Positions 15,159 through 23,650 of a DNA stretch of 32,491 nt are shown here, piece by piece. The translations under genes were made by a program, and so were the position numbers. Location: assembly GCF_016863635.1 (NCBI RefSeq), contig NZ_BOPG01000054.1, positions 1-32,491 on the forward strand. The letters run 5' to 3'. The stretch comes from Virgisporangium aurantiacum. Its GTDB lineage: Bacteria > Actinomycetota > Actinomycetes > Mycobacteriales > Micromonosporaceae. Under the pieces are notes generated by a model that searched no databases, had not been told where the DNA came from, and saw nothing but the letters and a program-made list of their open reading frames with translations. Every line of letters starts with the position of its first letter. Position 1 is the stretch's first letter.

Positions 15159-16729
15159 CTGGCCGCCGCCAGGCGCGTCCGCAGGTCCCGCCGCTGGATC
15201 TTGCCGGCGGCGGAGCGCGGGAGCGCGTCGACCAGTTCGACGTGCCGCAGCCGCTGGTAGTAGGGGACCTGGCCGTCGACGAACGTGGTCAGCTCGGCGA
15301 CGGCCGCGGCCGGGTCGGCGTCCGGGCGCAGCACCACGAACGCGGCGGGTACGGCGCCGCTCAGCTCGTCCGGCAGGTCCACGACCACGCACTCGGCGAC
15401 CCACGGGTGGGCGGCGACCACCCGTTCCACCTCCGACGGTGAGACTAGGTAGTTGTCGCACTTGAACGTGTCCTTGAGCCGGTCGACGAGGAACAGGTAC
15501 CCGTCCTCGTCCTGGTAGCCGACGTCGCCGGTGGACAGCCAGCCGTCGGCGTCGATACCGGTCGGCTGCGCCGGGTCCAGGTATCCGAGCATGACCTGCG
15601 GCCCGCGCACCTGGATCTCACCCCGCTCGCCGGTGCCGACCGGTGAACCGGTGTCGACGCTCACCACCCGGCAGTCGGTGTCGGTGACCGGCGGACCGAC
15701 CGAGCCGACGCGGGGAGCGTCCGGGCCGTCGGAGTGCGTCAGCGGTGAGGTTTCGGCCAGCCCGTAGCCCTGCACCGTCGGCACGCCGAAGTGGTCCGCG
15801 AGGCGCCGGGCCACCGGCGGGGCCAGCGCCGACCCGCCGGACAGGATCAGCCTCAGCGCCGGCGCGGCCACCGTCGCCAGCCGGGGGTCGGCGGCCAGCC
15901 TGGCCAGCCGCATCGGGATCGTGTAATAGTGCGTGGCGCCGCTGGTCGCCGCCAGTTCTACGGCCGCGACCGGGTCGGGCGTGGCCGGCAGGACCTGGGT
16001 CGCGCCGGCGTACACCGCCGAGTTCAGGTGCATCAGGTGGTACTTCGGGAGATGGTTCAGCACGACCGCGGACGGGTCGAGCCGGTGCGCCGCGGCCACC
16101 TGGGCCGCGTTGACGGTCAGGTTGCGGCGGCTGAGCAGCACTCCCTTGGCCGGTCCGGTGGTGCCGCTGGTGAACAGCACGCACGCGGGTGCGTCCGGGT
16201 CGGCCGGCGGCCCGTCCTCCGACGAGGTCAGTTCGTACGCGGCCACCAGGTCGTCGAGCGTGCGGATGTCGTTGGCCCCGCCGACCGGGCCGGGACCGAG
16301 CAGCACCGCCTCACGCAGCGCGGGGAGCCGGTCCCGGACCTCGTCGAGCCGGGCGTTCAGCTCGGCGGTGACGAACGCCAGCCGGACCCCGGCGGTCCCG
16401 AACAGGTGGACCAGCTCAGCGGCGCTGTGCAGCGGGTTCACCGGCGCCGCCAGGTACCCGGCGCGCAGCGTCCCGTAGAAGGCGACGGCGAAGTCGGGGT
16501 GCAGGGGCGCGGCGACCGCGACGGCGGCCGGCTCGCCCGGCTCGTCCGGTGGCGGGCCGAGCAGTGCGCGGACCGCCTTGGCGCAGGCGGAGGCGGCGGC
16601 GTCCAGTTCCGCGAACGTGATCTCGCCGTACCAGGCCCGGATCGCCACCCGGTCGCCGTACCGGGCGGCGGCCTCGGACAGCAGCGCGTCCAGCCGGTGG
16701 GCCGGGGCGTCGACGCGGATGTCAGCCAT
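15155..16729 (-). CDS. Acyl-CoA/AMP-forming ligase (4-coumarate:CoA ligase-like)
   Basis: A 524-residue ANL-superfamily adenylate-forming enzyme: P-loop-like FTSGTTGPAKG (186-196), YGLAETSP (322-329), STGD (399-402), VDRLKD hinge (415-420) and the catalytic C-terminal Lys510 in PRSAAGKIQRRDLR. It would activate a carboxylic acid with ATP and pass it to CoA or an ACP. Acyl ligases of this type recur in aromatic polyketide clusters (aureolic acid, for example), where the role is debated. Here the priming-type KAS III and ACP at 22284-23612 make starter-acid activation a sensible guess. It overlaps the aromatase gene by 8 bp and the AKR-like gene by 4 bp. Confidence 0.9.
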   Translation of the reverse strand: MADIRVDAPAHRLDALLSEAAARYGDRVAIRAWYGEITFAELDAAASACAKAVRALLGPPPDEPGEPAAVAVAAPLHPDFAVAFYGTLRAGYLAAPVNPLHSAAELVHLFGTAGVRLAFVTAELNARLDEVRDRLPALREAVLLGPGPVGGANDIRTLDDLVAAYELTSSEDGPPADPDAPACVLFTSGTTGPAKGVLLSRRNLTVNAAQVAAAHRLDPSAVVLNHLPKYHLMHLNSAVYAGATQVLPATPDPVAAVELAATSGATHYYTIPMRLARLAADPRLATVAAPALRLILSGGSALAPPVARRLADHFGVPTVQGYGLAETSPLTHSDGPDAPRVGSVGPPVTDTDCRVVSVDTGSPVGTGERGEIQVRGPQVMLGYLDPAQPTGIDADGWLSTGDVGYQDEDGYLFLVDRLKDTFKCDNYLVSPSEVERVVAAHPWVAECVVVDLPDELSGAVPAAFVVLRPDADPAAAVAELTTFVDGQVPYYQRLRHVELVDALPRSAAGKIQRRDLRTRLAAAR

Positions 16730-17654
16730 CCCGGCGCTCCTCCGCGTACGCCTTCGCCGCGCGCAGCGTGGTCAGGCTGTTCGTGCTCAACGCGGCGCGG
16801 ACCTTGGCGGCGGCCTCGTCGACCGTGGCGTCCGGGCCGAGCACCGCCGGCACGGCCGTCGGGTCGATCCGCACGACGTGCCGGGACGAGGCGACGACCA
16901 CCTCCGGGCCGCCGGTCAGCCGCCACTCGCCGGTGTGCACGCCCAGCAGGGCCGGCAGCTCGGTCTGCTTGTAGACGATCCGGCCCGCCGGCCAGCAGAT
17001 CCGCACCGACCGGGTCGTGTGCGTGGACCCGTCGGGGGAGCCGGTGTCCATCTCCAGCGTCTGCACGCCCGGCGTCTCCTCGGTCAGCGCCACCCGGGCC
17101 ACGTGCGGCAGCCGCTCGGGCCAGGCGTCGGCGCGGTACAGGAACTCGTACACGTCCGCGACCGAGCCCTTCACCTCCACCGAGTCGGTGAAGTCCAGCG
17201 CCTGCCCGGCGGGGGCGGTCGCGGCCCGAGCCAGCGCGGCGAGTTCGCTGGTGCTGTTGCGGTCCACCGCCCGGTCGATCCAGTCGAGGCCGGCCGGGTC
17301 GTCGTCGACGGCGCGGTAGTCGTGCGTCAGCGTCACGTGCGTGCGGTCCCCGTCCAGCGGCCGCAGGATCCACTCGCCGGACATCGCGGCCACCGGCGCG
17401 GCCGGAACCTCCTGCCGGAACGACACGCGCCGCCGGTCCGGATCCAGGACCCGCCGCGAGTGCCAGGACTTCACCTCGCCGTTCGCGAGCGCCCAGATGC
17501 GGATCCGCTCGTCCCGCCCGACCAGCTCGACGCGTTCGGCGTGCAGGGTCGGCGGGAACGCGTACGGCCACCGCCCCACGTCGGCCACGATGTCGTACAC
17601 GACGTCGGCGGGCGCCTCGATGGTCACCTCGTGACCGGTGTGCCGCTGCGACAC
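16722..17654 (-). CDS. Di-domain polyketide aromatase/cyclase (ActVII family), second paralogue
   Basis: A 310-residue protein of two SRPBCC domains: residues about 8-145 (EVTIEAPADVVYDIVADVGRWP) and 155-300 (DSVEVKGSVADVYEFLYRADAWPERLPHV). This is the standard first-ring aromatase/cyclase of C9-reduced type II polyketides, and it directly follows the ActIII-type ketoreductase, the conserved order in such clusters. The start is GTG at 17654 with GAGGAGGG before it, 10 bp after the ketoreductase stop. Compared with the 784-1743 protein it looks closer to the canonical ActVII line, so I assign first-ring aromatisation here and a later or auxiliary step there (inference). Confidence 0.93.
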   Translation of the reverse strand: MSQRHTGHEVTIEAPADVVYDIVADVGRWPYAFPPTLHAERVELVGRDERIRIWALANGEVKSWHSRRVLDPDRRRVSFRQEVPAAPVAAMSGEWILRPLDGDRTHVTLTHDYRAVDDDPAGLDWIDRAVDRNSTSELAALARAATAPAGQALDFTDSVEVKGSVADVYEFLYRADAWPERLPHVARVALTEETPGVQTLEMDTGSPDGSTHTTRSVRICWPAGRIVYKQTELPALLGVHTGEWRLTGGPEVVVASSRHVVRIDPTAVPAVLGPDATVDEAAAKVRAALSTNSLTTLRAAKAYAEERRDG

Positions 17655-17664
17655 GGATCCCTCC

Positions 17665-18447
17665 TCAGTAGTTGCCCAACCCGCCGCAGACGTTCAGCGC
17701 CTGCGCGGTGACCGGTGCGGCGGCGTCGGAGACCAGGTAGCCGACCATCGCCGCGACCTCGTCCGGCGCCGAGTAGCGACCGAGCGGGATCTTCGCCTCG
17801 AAGCGGCGCAGCACGTCCTCCTCGGAGATCCCCCAGTGCGCCGCGTACCCCTGGCGGACCCGCTGCGCCATCCCTGTCTCGACGTACCCCGGGCAGACCG
17901 CGTTCACGGTCACCCCGGTCTTGGCCAGTTCCAGGCCGAGTGCCTTGGTGAAGCCGACGACGCCATGCTTGGACGCCGAGTACGGCGCGCCCAGCACCAC
18001 GCCCTGCTTCCCGCCCGTGGACGCGATCGAGATGATCCGGCCGTGGCCGCGGTCGACCATGCCGCCCCGCCGCAGGACCTCGCGGGTCACCAGGAAAACG
18101 CCGTTCAGGTTGGTGTCGATGACGTCGAACCAGAGCTCGTCGGTGATGTCCGCGGTGACCCCGCCGCCGCTGCGGCCGGCGTTGTTCACCAGTACGTCGA
18201 CGCGGCCGTACCGGTCCAACGCGGCGTCCACGAGCCGTCCGACGTCGGCGCCGTCGCGCACGTCGCAGCGGGTGCCGTCGACCGGCAGCCCCTGCTCGCC
18301 GAGCGTCTTCACGGTGGTGCCGACGTTCTCCTCCGACCGGGCGCACAGGAACACCGCCATGCCCTGCCTGGCCAGCAGCGCGGTGACCGCGAGCCCGATA
18401 CCACTGGTGCCGCCGGTGACGAGCGCCACCCGCCGTTCCTCGGTCAC
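17665..18447 (-). CDS. Type II polyketide C9-ketoreductase (ActIII family)
   Basis: A 260-residue short-chain dehydrogenase that reduces the C9 ketone of the ACP-bound poly-beta-ketone with NADPH. Cofactor motif TGGTSGIG (11-18), NNAG (88-91), catalytic Asn113, Ser143, Tyr156 and Lys160 (PYSASKHG), and a C-terminus ALNVCGGLGNY identical in character to the actinorhodin ketoreductase. The loop read PGG in the actinorhodin enzyme is SGG here (residues 93-95), a place linked to stereocontrol. The start is GTG at 18447 with GGAGGAGGGG upstream; the MTEERRVALVTGG beginning fits the family. First gene of the leftward operon to 14163. Its presence implies a C9-reduced skeleton. Confidence 0.95.
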   Translation of the reverse strand: MTEERRVALVTGGTSGIGLAVTALLARQGMAVFLCARSEENVGTTVKTLGEQGLPVDGTRCDVRDGADVGRLVDAALDRYGRVDVLVNNAGRSGGGVTADITDELWFDVIDTNLNGVFLVTREVLRRGGMVDRGHGRIISIASTGGKQGVVLGAPYSASKHGVVGFTKALGLELAKTGVTVNAVCPGYVETGMAQRVRQGYAAHWGISEEDVLRRFEAKIPLGRYSAPDEVAAMVGYLVSDAAAPVTAQALNVCGGLGNY

Positions 18448-18494
18448 GATGCCCCTCCTCCGCCGGGCGCCGCTCCGGCCCGGCCGACCCCTCC

Positions 18495-18526
18495 AGGCTC
18501 GGCCGGACCGCTCGAGCGGGGATCGA
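18495..18526 (-). promoter_or_regulatory. SARP-type promoter of the ketoreductase operon
   Basis: Reading leftward: TCGATCC (18526-18520), 4 bp, TCGAGCG (18515-18509), 8 bp, GAGCCT (18500-18495) as the -10-like hexamer. The heptamers are 11 bp apart and match the consensus at six and seven of seven positions. The core lies in the 12-bp palindrome CCGCTCGAGCGG (18508-18519). The start codon at 18447 is 48 nt beyond the -10. The whole 85-bp gap has no other evident element. Confidence 0.62.
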
Positions 18527-18532
18527 CGGCAG

Positions 18533-20611
18533 CTAAAAGCGCGGGCCGGGCGGCATCTCCCGGCGCGGCAGCGCACCGTGCGCCGGGCGAGCGGGCGGCC
18601 CACCGTTGGGGTGCACCGGCGGCGCCGGCTCGGCACCGTCCACGTAGGCGGCCGCCTGCAGCGAGAACAGCCGGGCGTACTCGCCGCCGGTGCGCATCAG
18701 CTCCTCGTGACCACCGTCCTCGACCAGCCGGCCGTCGCGCAGCAGCACGATGCGGTCGGCCTGGCGGACCGTGGAGAACCGGTGCGAGATGTACAGCGCG
18801 GTCCGCCCCCGGGCCAGCTCGCGGAGCCGGGCGAACAGGTCGTGCTCGGCCTGCGCGTCAAGCGCCGAGGTCGGCTCGTCCAGCACGAGGATGGGGCTGT
18901 CGCGGATGAACGCCCGGCTCAGCGCGATCTTCTGCCACTGCCCGCCGGACAGGTTCACGCCCTGGTCGAACCAGCGGCCCAGCGGCGTGTCGTACCGGTC
19001 GGCGAGCTCGTCCACCAGCGGCGCCGCGCCGCCCCGCCGGGCCGCCTCGGCGATCCGCTCGGCGTCGGTGAGGTGGGCCAGGTCGCCCAGGCCGATGTTC
19101 TCCCCCGCCGTGGCCTGGTAGGTCACGTAGTCCTGGAAGATCCCGCCGATCGCCCGGCGCAGCGCGTCCGGGTCCAGGTCGCGCAGGTCCACGCCGTCGA
19201 GCAGGATCCGGCCCCCGGTCGGGTCGTACAGCCGGCACAAAAGCTTGAGCAGCGTCGACTTGCCGGCGCCGTTGCGGCCGACGACGGCGACGGTCTGCCC
19301 GGGTGGGATCTCGAAGCTGACGCCGGACAGGGCGGGATGGTCCGAACCGGGGTAGCTGAAGCTGACGTCGTCGAAGACGACGTGTCCGCGCAACGGCGTG
19401 GGCATGGGCCGCGGGTCGGCCGGCCGCGTGATCGTGGCGTTGGTGTTCAGCAGCCGGTACAGGCTCTCCAGGTACAGGTTGTTCTCGTACATCCCCGACA
19501 CGCCGGTGAAGAGGCCCTGCACGGAGGTCTGCACGCTGGTCGCCGCGGCGGTGTACAGGGCCAGGTCGCCGAGGGTCAGCTCGCCGGCGACCGCGCGCAG
19601 CGCGATGTACAGGTAGATCAGCGAGCTGACGAGGGTGCTGATCAGCCCCCAGACGACGCCGCGGAAGTTACGGCCGACGGTCAACCGCCGCTGCCGGTCG
19701 TAGTAGACGTCGGCCAGCATGCGGTACCGGTCGACGAAGTAGCCGCCGACGCCGAACAGCTTCACCTCCTTGGCATAGGTGTCGGTGGTGACCAGCGAGG
19801 ACAGGTACTCCATCCGCCGGGCGATCGGCGAGAACCACAGCATCAGCGTGAACCCGCGGGTGCTGTACCGGAACTCCGAGACGAACGCGGGAATCGGCGC
19901 GAGCAGCGCGGCGACGGTCAGCAGCGGGTTGATCGCCGCGAGCAGGGCCACCATGGTCGCGAACGTGATCGACGTCTGCACCAGCCCGAACGCGCCGTTG
20001 ATCATGCTGACCGGTCGCATCGGCGCCTCCTCCCGCGCCTGCCGCAGCAGGTCGTAGGAGGTGGAGCCCTCGAAGAACGCGAGGTCCAGCCGGTTGGCGT
20101 GCTCCATGATCTGCACCCGGATGGTCCGGGTCACCCGCTCCTGCAGGAGTTGCCGGCTGGTGTTGGCCACCGCGTTGCTGAGCGCCGTGAACGCCAGCAC
20201 GCCGAACTGGATCGCCGCCACGGCAACGATCTTCTGGGTCGGCGTCATCGGCGGGCCGGGCGGCAGGCCCGGCAGGTCCAGCGGGCTCAGCGGCACCACC
20301 GGCGCGCCGTGCGTCCGGATCGCCTCCACCACGGCGTCCATCAACAGCTTGGCGATGTAGGCCGTGGCGGTCGGCAGCAGTCCGCCGATCAGGGTGGTGA
20401 CCATCATGCCGGCGGTCAGCCAGGGCCCCGAGCGCCAGGCCAGCGCGAAGACCCGCGGCACACCGCACAGGGTGCCGGTGATCGTCTCGCGCGCCCGGCG
20501 CAGGCGGGGCCGCACGCCGTGGACCTTCGCCGGGGGTGGCGGCTCCGGGATGTCCGGCGGACCGGTCAGGCCGCTCGCCGCGACGCTGGTCCCCGCGCCC
20601 GGCCGGAACAT
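18533..20611 (-). CDS. ABC exporter, fused membrane and ATPase domains
   Basis: A 692-residue half-transporter of the MsbA/LmrA kind that should work as a homodimer in the cell membrane. A Pro-rich cytosolic N-terminus (about 1-55) precedes six membrane helices (about 60-370). The ATPase domain has Walker A GRNGAGKS (445-452), signature LSGGQ (554-558), Walker B ILVLDEPTSALD (574-585) and the His switch ISHRF. The C-terminal 40 residues are Pro-rich. The start is uncertain: ATG 20611 is chosen although its Shine-Dalgarno is weak, while GGAGGAG lies 23 nt upstream, inside the end of the preceding monooxygenase gene. Last gene of the leftward operon, probably a second product exporter. Confidence 0.9.
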   Translation of the reverse strand: MFRPGAGTSVAASGLTGPPDIPEPPPPAKVHGVRPRLRRARETITGTLCGVPRVFALAWRSGPWLTAGMMVTTLIGGLLPTATAYIAKLLMDAVVEAIRTHGAPVVPLSPLDLPGLPPGPPMTPTQKIVAVAAIQFGVLAFTALSNAVANTSRQLLQERVTRTIRVQIMEHANRLDLAFFEGSTSYDLLRQAREEAPMRPVSMINGAFGLVQTSITFATMVALLAAINPLLTVAALLAPIPAFVSEFRYSTRGFTLMLWFSPIARRMEYLSSLVTTDTYAKEVKLFGVGGYFVDRYRMLADVYYDRQRRLTVGRNFRGVVWGLISTLVSSLIYLYIALRAVAGELTLGDLALYTAAATSVQTSVQGLFTGVSGMYENNLYLESLYRLLNTNATITRPADPRPMPTPLRGHVVFDDVSFSYPGSDHPALSGVSFEIPPGQTVAVVGRNGAGKSTLLKLLCRLYDPTGGRILLDGVDLRDLDPDALRRAIGGIFQDYVTYQATAGENIGLGDLAHLTDAERIAEAARRGGAAPLVDELADRYDTPLGRWFDQGVNLSGGQWQKIALSRAFIRDSPILVLDEPTSALDAQAEHDLFARLRELARGRTALYISHRFSTVRQADRIVLLRDGRLVEDGGHEELMRTGGEYARLFSLQAAAYVDGAEPAPPVHPNGGPPARPAHGALPRREMPPGPRF

Positions 20612-20625
20612 GGAGCCCCGCGGGA

Positions 20626-22281
20626 TCAGGTCTCCTCCGATCGGTCCAGCAGCTGCCGCAGCGCGGCCGTCAGCGCGTCCGCCGGATCGGCGGGTGGCCG
20701 GCCGACGCGCCAGGCGACGAAGCCGTCCGGCCGGACGAGGACGGCGCCGTCGGGCGCCACGCCGTACCGCCGCGGCCACCGTGCGGCCTGGTCGACCAGG
20801 TCGCCGTCCGGTGCCACCCGGTAGGCGGTGACGGGGACGCCGAGCCGGTCGCCCGCCACGGTCGCCGCGGCCCGCCACGGCTCGCCGTCGGAGCCGGTGA
20901 GCAGGACGAAACCGCGCCCGAACACGTCGAGCAGCGAGATCGGCTTGCCGGCGCGGTCCACCCACAGGTGCGGTGCCCGGCTGCCCGGGTGCCCGTCGAG
21001 ATCGGCCTCCGGATCCGCCAGCGAGGGCAGCTCCCGGTGCGGGCCCGGCACCGCCGCCGAGGCGTACTGGTAGCCGACCGACACCACCACCGGGTCGGCC
21101 ATGCCCAGCCGCTCCCGCTCCGGGCCGGCGGTCGCCATGTCCCAGTGCAGCTTGGGGTTGCGCATGCACAGCAGCGCCTGGTCGACGGTGAACCGGGCGA
21201 CCGGCAACCGCTCCGCCTCGTAGCTGTCCAGCAGGCCCGGCCCGGCCTGCCCGCGCAGCGCCAGGGCCAGCTTCCAGGCCAGGTTGTGCGCGTCCGCCAT
21301 GCCGGTGTTCAGGCCGTACGCGCCGAGCGGCGGCATCACGTGCGCCGCGTCGCCGGCCAGGAACGCCCGCCCCTGCCGCATCCGGTCGGCGACGAACGCT
21401 GACGGCACCCAGGGCATCAACGCCAGCAGCTCCACGGCCTGCCCGGCCCGGCCGATCGCCGCCCGGATCAGCGCCACACACCGCTCCGGCGGGAAGTCCT
21501 CGGCCCGTTCGCCGCGGTCGGGCCGGTAGGAGATGTTGAAAACCCAGCGATCGGTGTTGTTCACCGAGACGAGCAAACCCGGCGACTCCGGGTTGCGGAT
21601 CTCGCAGACCACGAACTCGTGGCCGCTGACCACGTCTCGCAGGTCGGCCCGGAACAGCGCGCTGAGCATCGCCCCGCCGAGCGGGCCGGGGCCGGTGGTG
21701 CCGATTCCGAGCCGGTCGCGCACCGGGCTGGCGGCGCCGTCGGCGGCCACCAGGTAGTCCGCGCTGACCCGTCGCCGCTGCCCCGACTCCAGGTCGACGA
21801 CCGTCGCGCTCACCCCGTCGTCCGTCACCTCCACGTCGACCGCCTCGGTGCGGAACAGCACCGTCGCGCCGGCCGCGCGGGCGGCGTCGAGCAGCACCGG
21901 CTCCATCTGGTCCTGCGGGCACACGCCGGTGATCTTCTCGACCGGGCTGAACGCGGCCGTCTGCTCCGCCTCGTCGCCCGCCCGCGGCCACACCCGGGGG
22001 GCGTTCGCGAGGTCGGTGCCGGCCAGGGTGTCGACCGTCAGCTTGCCGCCGCTCAGCGCCGCCGCGCTGCCCGCCGCCAGCACCGCCTCGTCGATCTCCG
22101 CCTCGCGCAGCAGCTCCCGGGTGCGCAGCGCGAGCCCCGTGGCGCGGGGATAGATGGTGGTGCCCCGGTGCTTCTCCACGACCGTGGCCCGCACCCCGAG
22201 CCGGCCCAGGAACAGCGCGGTGAACAGGCCCACCGGCCCGCCGCCCACCACCAGGACCGGAACGTGTCCGCTCGACGACAT
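20626..22281 (-). CDS. FAD-dependent monooxygenase (TcmG-like)
   Basis: A 551-residue flavoprotein: GGGPVG (13-18), VAADGAASPVRDRLG (DG at 181-182), GDAAHVMPPLGAYGLNTGMAD (GDAAH at 310-314), and a C-terminal thioredoxin-like domain from about 430. The motif after GDAAH (MPPLGAYGLNTG) places it with the TcmG/ElmG type of polyketide hydroxylases rather than with the HxPxGGQG type of the other two flavoproteins of this window. Members hydroxylate rings, including angular positions, or cleave C-C bonds. The start ATG 22281 follows GGAGGGGAG, 2 bp after the KAS III-like gene, and translation is probably coupled. Confidence 0.92.
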   Translation of the reverse strand: MSSSGHVPVLVVGGGPVGLFTALFLGRLGVRATVVEKHRGTTIYPRATGLALRTRELLREAEIDEAVLAAGSAAALSGGKLTVDTLAGTDLANAPRVWPRAGDEAEQTAAFSPVEKITGVCPQDQMEPVLLDAARAAGATVLFRTEAVDVEVTDDGVSATVVDLESGQRRRVSADYLVAADGAASPVRDRLGIGTTGPGPLGGAMLSALFRADLRDVVSGHEFVVCEIRNPESPGLLVSVNNTDRWVFNISYRPDRGERAEDFPPERCVALIRAAIGRAGQAVELLALMPWVPSAFVADRMRQGRAFLAGDAAHVMPPLGAYGLNTGMADAHNLAWKLALALRGQAGPGLLDSYEAERLPVARFTVDQALLCMRNPKLHWDMATAGPERERLGMADPVVVSVGYQYASAAVPGPHRELPSLADPEADLDGHPGSRAPHLWVDRAGKPISLLDVFGRGFVLLTGSDGEPWRAAATVAGDRLGVPVTAYRVAPDGDLVDQAARWPRRYGVAPDGAVLVRPDGFVAWRVGRPPADPADALTAALRQLLDRSEET

Positions 22282-22283
22282 GC

Positions 22284-23324
22284 TCAACTCCCCTCCGTCC
22301 AGGCCGGACGCTCCAGCAGCTCCACCACCGCGCACGACCAGGTGAACCCGGCCCCGACGCTCGCCAGCAGGCACCGCTCCCCGGGGCGCAGCCCGCCGGA
22401 GACCACCAGGTGGTCGAGGCTGGCGAACGGGTCACCGGCGCCCAGGTGCCCCACCTGCCGACTCCACGACCAGGTGGTCAACGCCTCGTCGATGCCGAAC
22501 TTGTCCAGGTACCCCACCCGGAGCCGGCGCCGGCCCAGGTGCGGAAGCGCGAACCGGGCGACCTCCGGCAGCTCGGTGTCGGCGTCGGCGAGCGCCTGCT
22601 TGACCGCCTGCCGCTGGCCGGCGGAGACCCGCGCCACCGCGAACGACGTCCCGACGCCGGCGAGGAACGCCCGCTTGCACGCCTCCAGGTCGACCGTGGA
22701 CCGGTGCGCGAACGGCGCCGCCGCGAACGGGTCGTCGCCGCGGTGCATGCCCTCCAGGTCCGGCGCCGACACGCTCACCAGGCTGAGCACCCGGGCGAAG
22801 CCGCCGCGCCGCGACATCACGAGCGCGGTGCCGCCGTCGCCGTAGACGGTGCCCGGGTCGCTCCGCCAGCGGTGGAAGCCGGGCGGGCAGAACCGGTCGC
22901 CGGTGGTCAGCAGCGCCGCCGACCGACCGGGATCGGCCGTCAGGTACGCCGCGGCCAGTTCCAGCGCGGCCATGCCGCCGTTGGACACCTGCCGCACCTC
23001 CATCGCCAGGCCGTGGTTGCCGACGACCGCCTGCTGCACGTAGGAGGCCGGCGCCCACAGGTCGTGGCCCTGGTGGAAGAAGCTGGCGTGCAGTATCAGG
23101 TCCACGTCGGTCGGGGCCAGGCGGGAGCGGGCCAGCGCGGCCCGTCCGGCCCGGGCCGCCATTTCGGGCGCGGGCTCGTCGTCGCCGGCCACCGCGACCG
23201 ACACGCACCCGGTGCTGTCGACCAGGGCCCGGTCGCACCGGCCGGCCGCCACCTCGTCGGCCGCGGCGGCCCGCGGCGGCAGCCAGGTGGCGCAGCCGGC
23301 CACGAACAGGTCCCGGCACTTCAC
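22284..23324 (-). CDS. KAS III-like priming acyltransferase with Ser nucleophile (DpsC/CerJ-like)
   Basis: A 346-residue thiolase-fold protein. Where beta-ketoacyl-ACP synthase III has its active Cys, the sequence reads VRQVSNGGMAAL, so Ser114 takes that place. Likely partners are His262 (PHLG) and Asp298 (GHLGAGDPF), where FabH has Asn. A Ser/Cys-His-Asp triad is known from acyl-transferring KAS III relatives such as DpsC, which primes daunorubicin synthesis with propionate, and CerJ. I infer that it moves a starter acyl group to the ACP or the PKS, or esterifies a product. GTG start at 23324, weak Shine-Dalgarno GGAAG. It follows the ACP gene by 30 bp. Confidence 0.88.
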   Translation of the reverse strand: MKCRDLFVAGCATWLPPRAAAADEVAAGRCDRALVDSTGCVSVAVAGDDEPAPEMAARAGRAALARSRLAPTDVDLILHASFFHQGHDLWAPASYVQQAVVGNHGLAMEVRQVSNGGMAALELAAAYLTADPGRSAALLTTGDRFCPPGFHRWRSDPGTVYGDGGTALVMSRRGGFARVLSLVSVSAPDLEGMHRGDDPFAAAPFAHRSTVDLEACKRAFLAGVGTSFAVARVSAGQRQAVKQALADADTELPEVARFALPHLGRRRLRVGYLDKFGIDEALTTWSWSRQVGHLGAGDPFASLDHLVVSGGLRPGERCLLASVGAGFTWSCAVVELLERPAWTEGS

Positions 23325-23354
23325 CGCGCCGGCTTCCGGTTCGCCCGTCGCACC

Positions 23355-23612
23355 TCAGCCCACCCCGGCCAGCCGCCGGTTGACCAGGGCGACGAACCCG
23401 TTGAGGGTGCTGACCTCGGCCAGGTCGTCCTCCGGGATCGCCACCCCGAACCGCCGCTCGGTCCGGCTGGCCGTCTCCATCAGCGCCAGCGAGTCGTAGC
23501 CCAGCTCGGCGAACGGCAGGTCGGCGACGTCGCCGTCCAGGTCGATCGACTCGTCCTCGCCCGCGCACTCGCGCATGATCTGCTTGACGTCGTCCAGGGT
23601 GACCTGCTCCAT
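23355..23612 (-). CDS. Acyl carrier protein
   Basis: An 85-residue carrier of normal length. Ser41 in ELGYDSLALMETASR is the phosphopantetheine site (DSL motif). The acidic helix 2 surface and the sequence style match type II polyketide ACPs. The ATG at 23612 follows AAGGAG. It is the first gene of a leftward operon whose next gene is the KAS III-like protein, not a ketosynthase pair. This differs from the usual KS-CLF-ACP order, so this may be a dedicated starter-loading ACP, or the main ACP displaced from its KS/CLF. Confidence 0.93.
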   Translation of the reverse strand: MEQVTLDDVKQIMRECAGEDESIDLDGDVADLPFAELGYDSLALMETASRTERRFGVAIPEDDLAEVSTLNGFVALVNRRLAGVG

Positions 23613-23650
23613 CTGCGGCTCCTTCGGCAGCGCTCTCGGTGCTCGGACCG

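Noticed and set aside
15159..15461. Longer start of the AKR-like gene (open frame to 15461).
   Set aside because: It overlaps the conserved end of the acyl ligase on the same strand in another frame; the ATGA overlap at 15158-15155 and the family start at MNPVDPP fit better.
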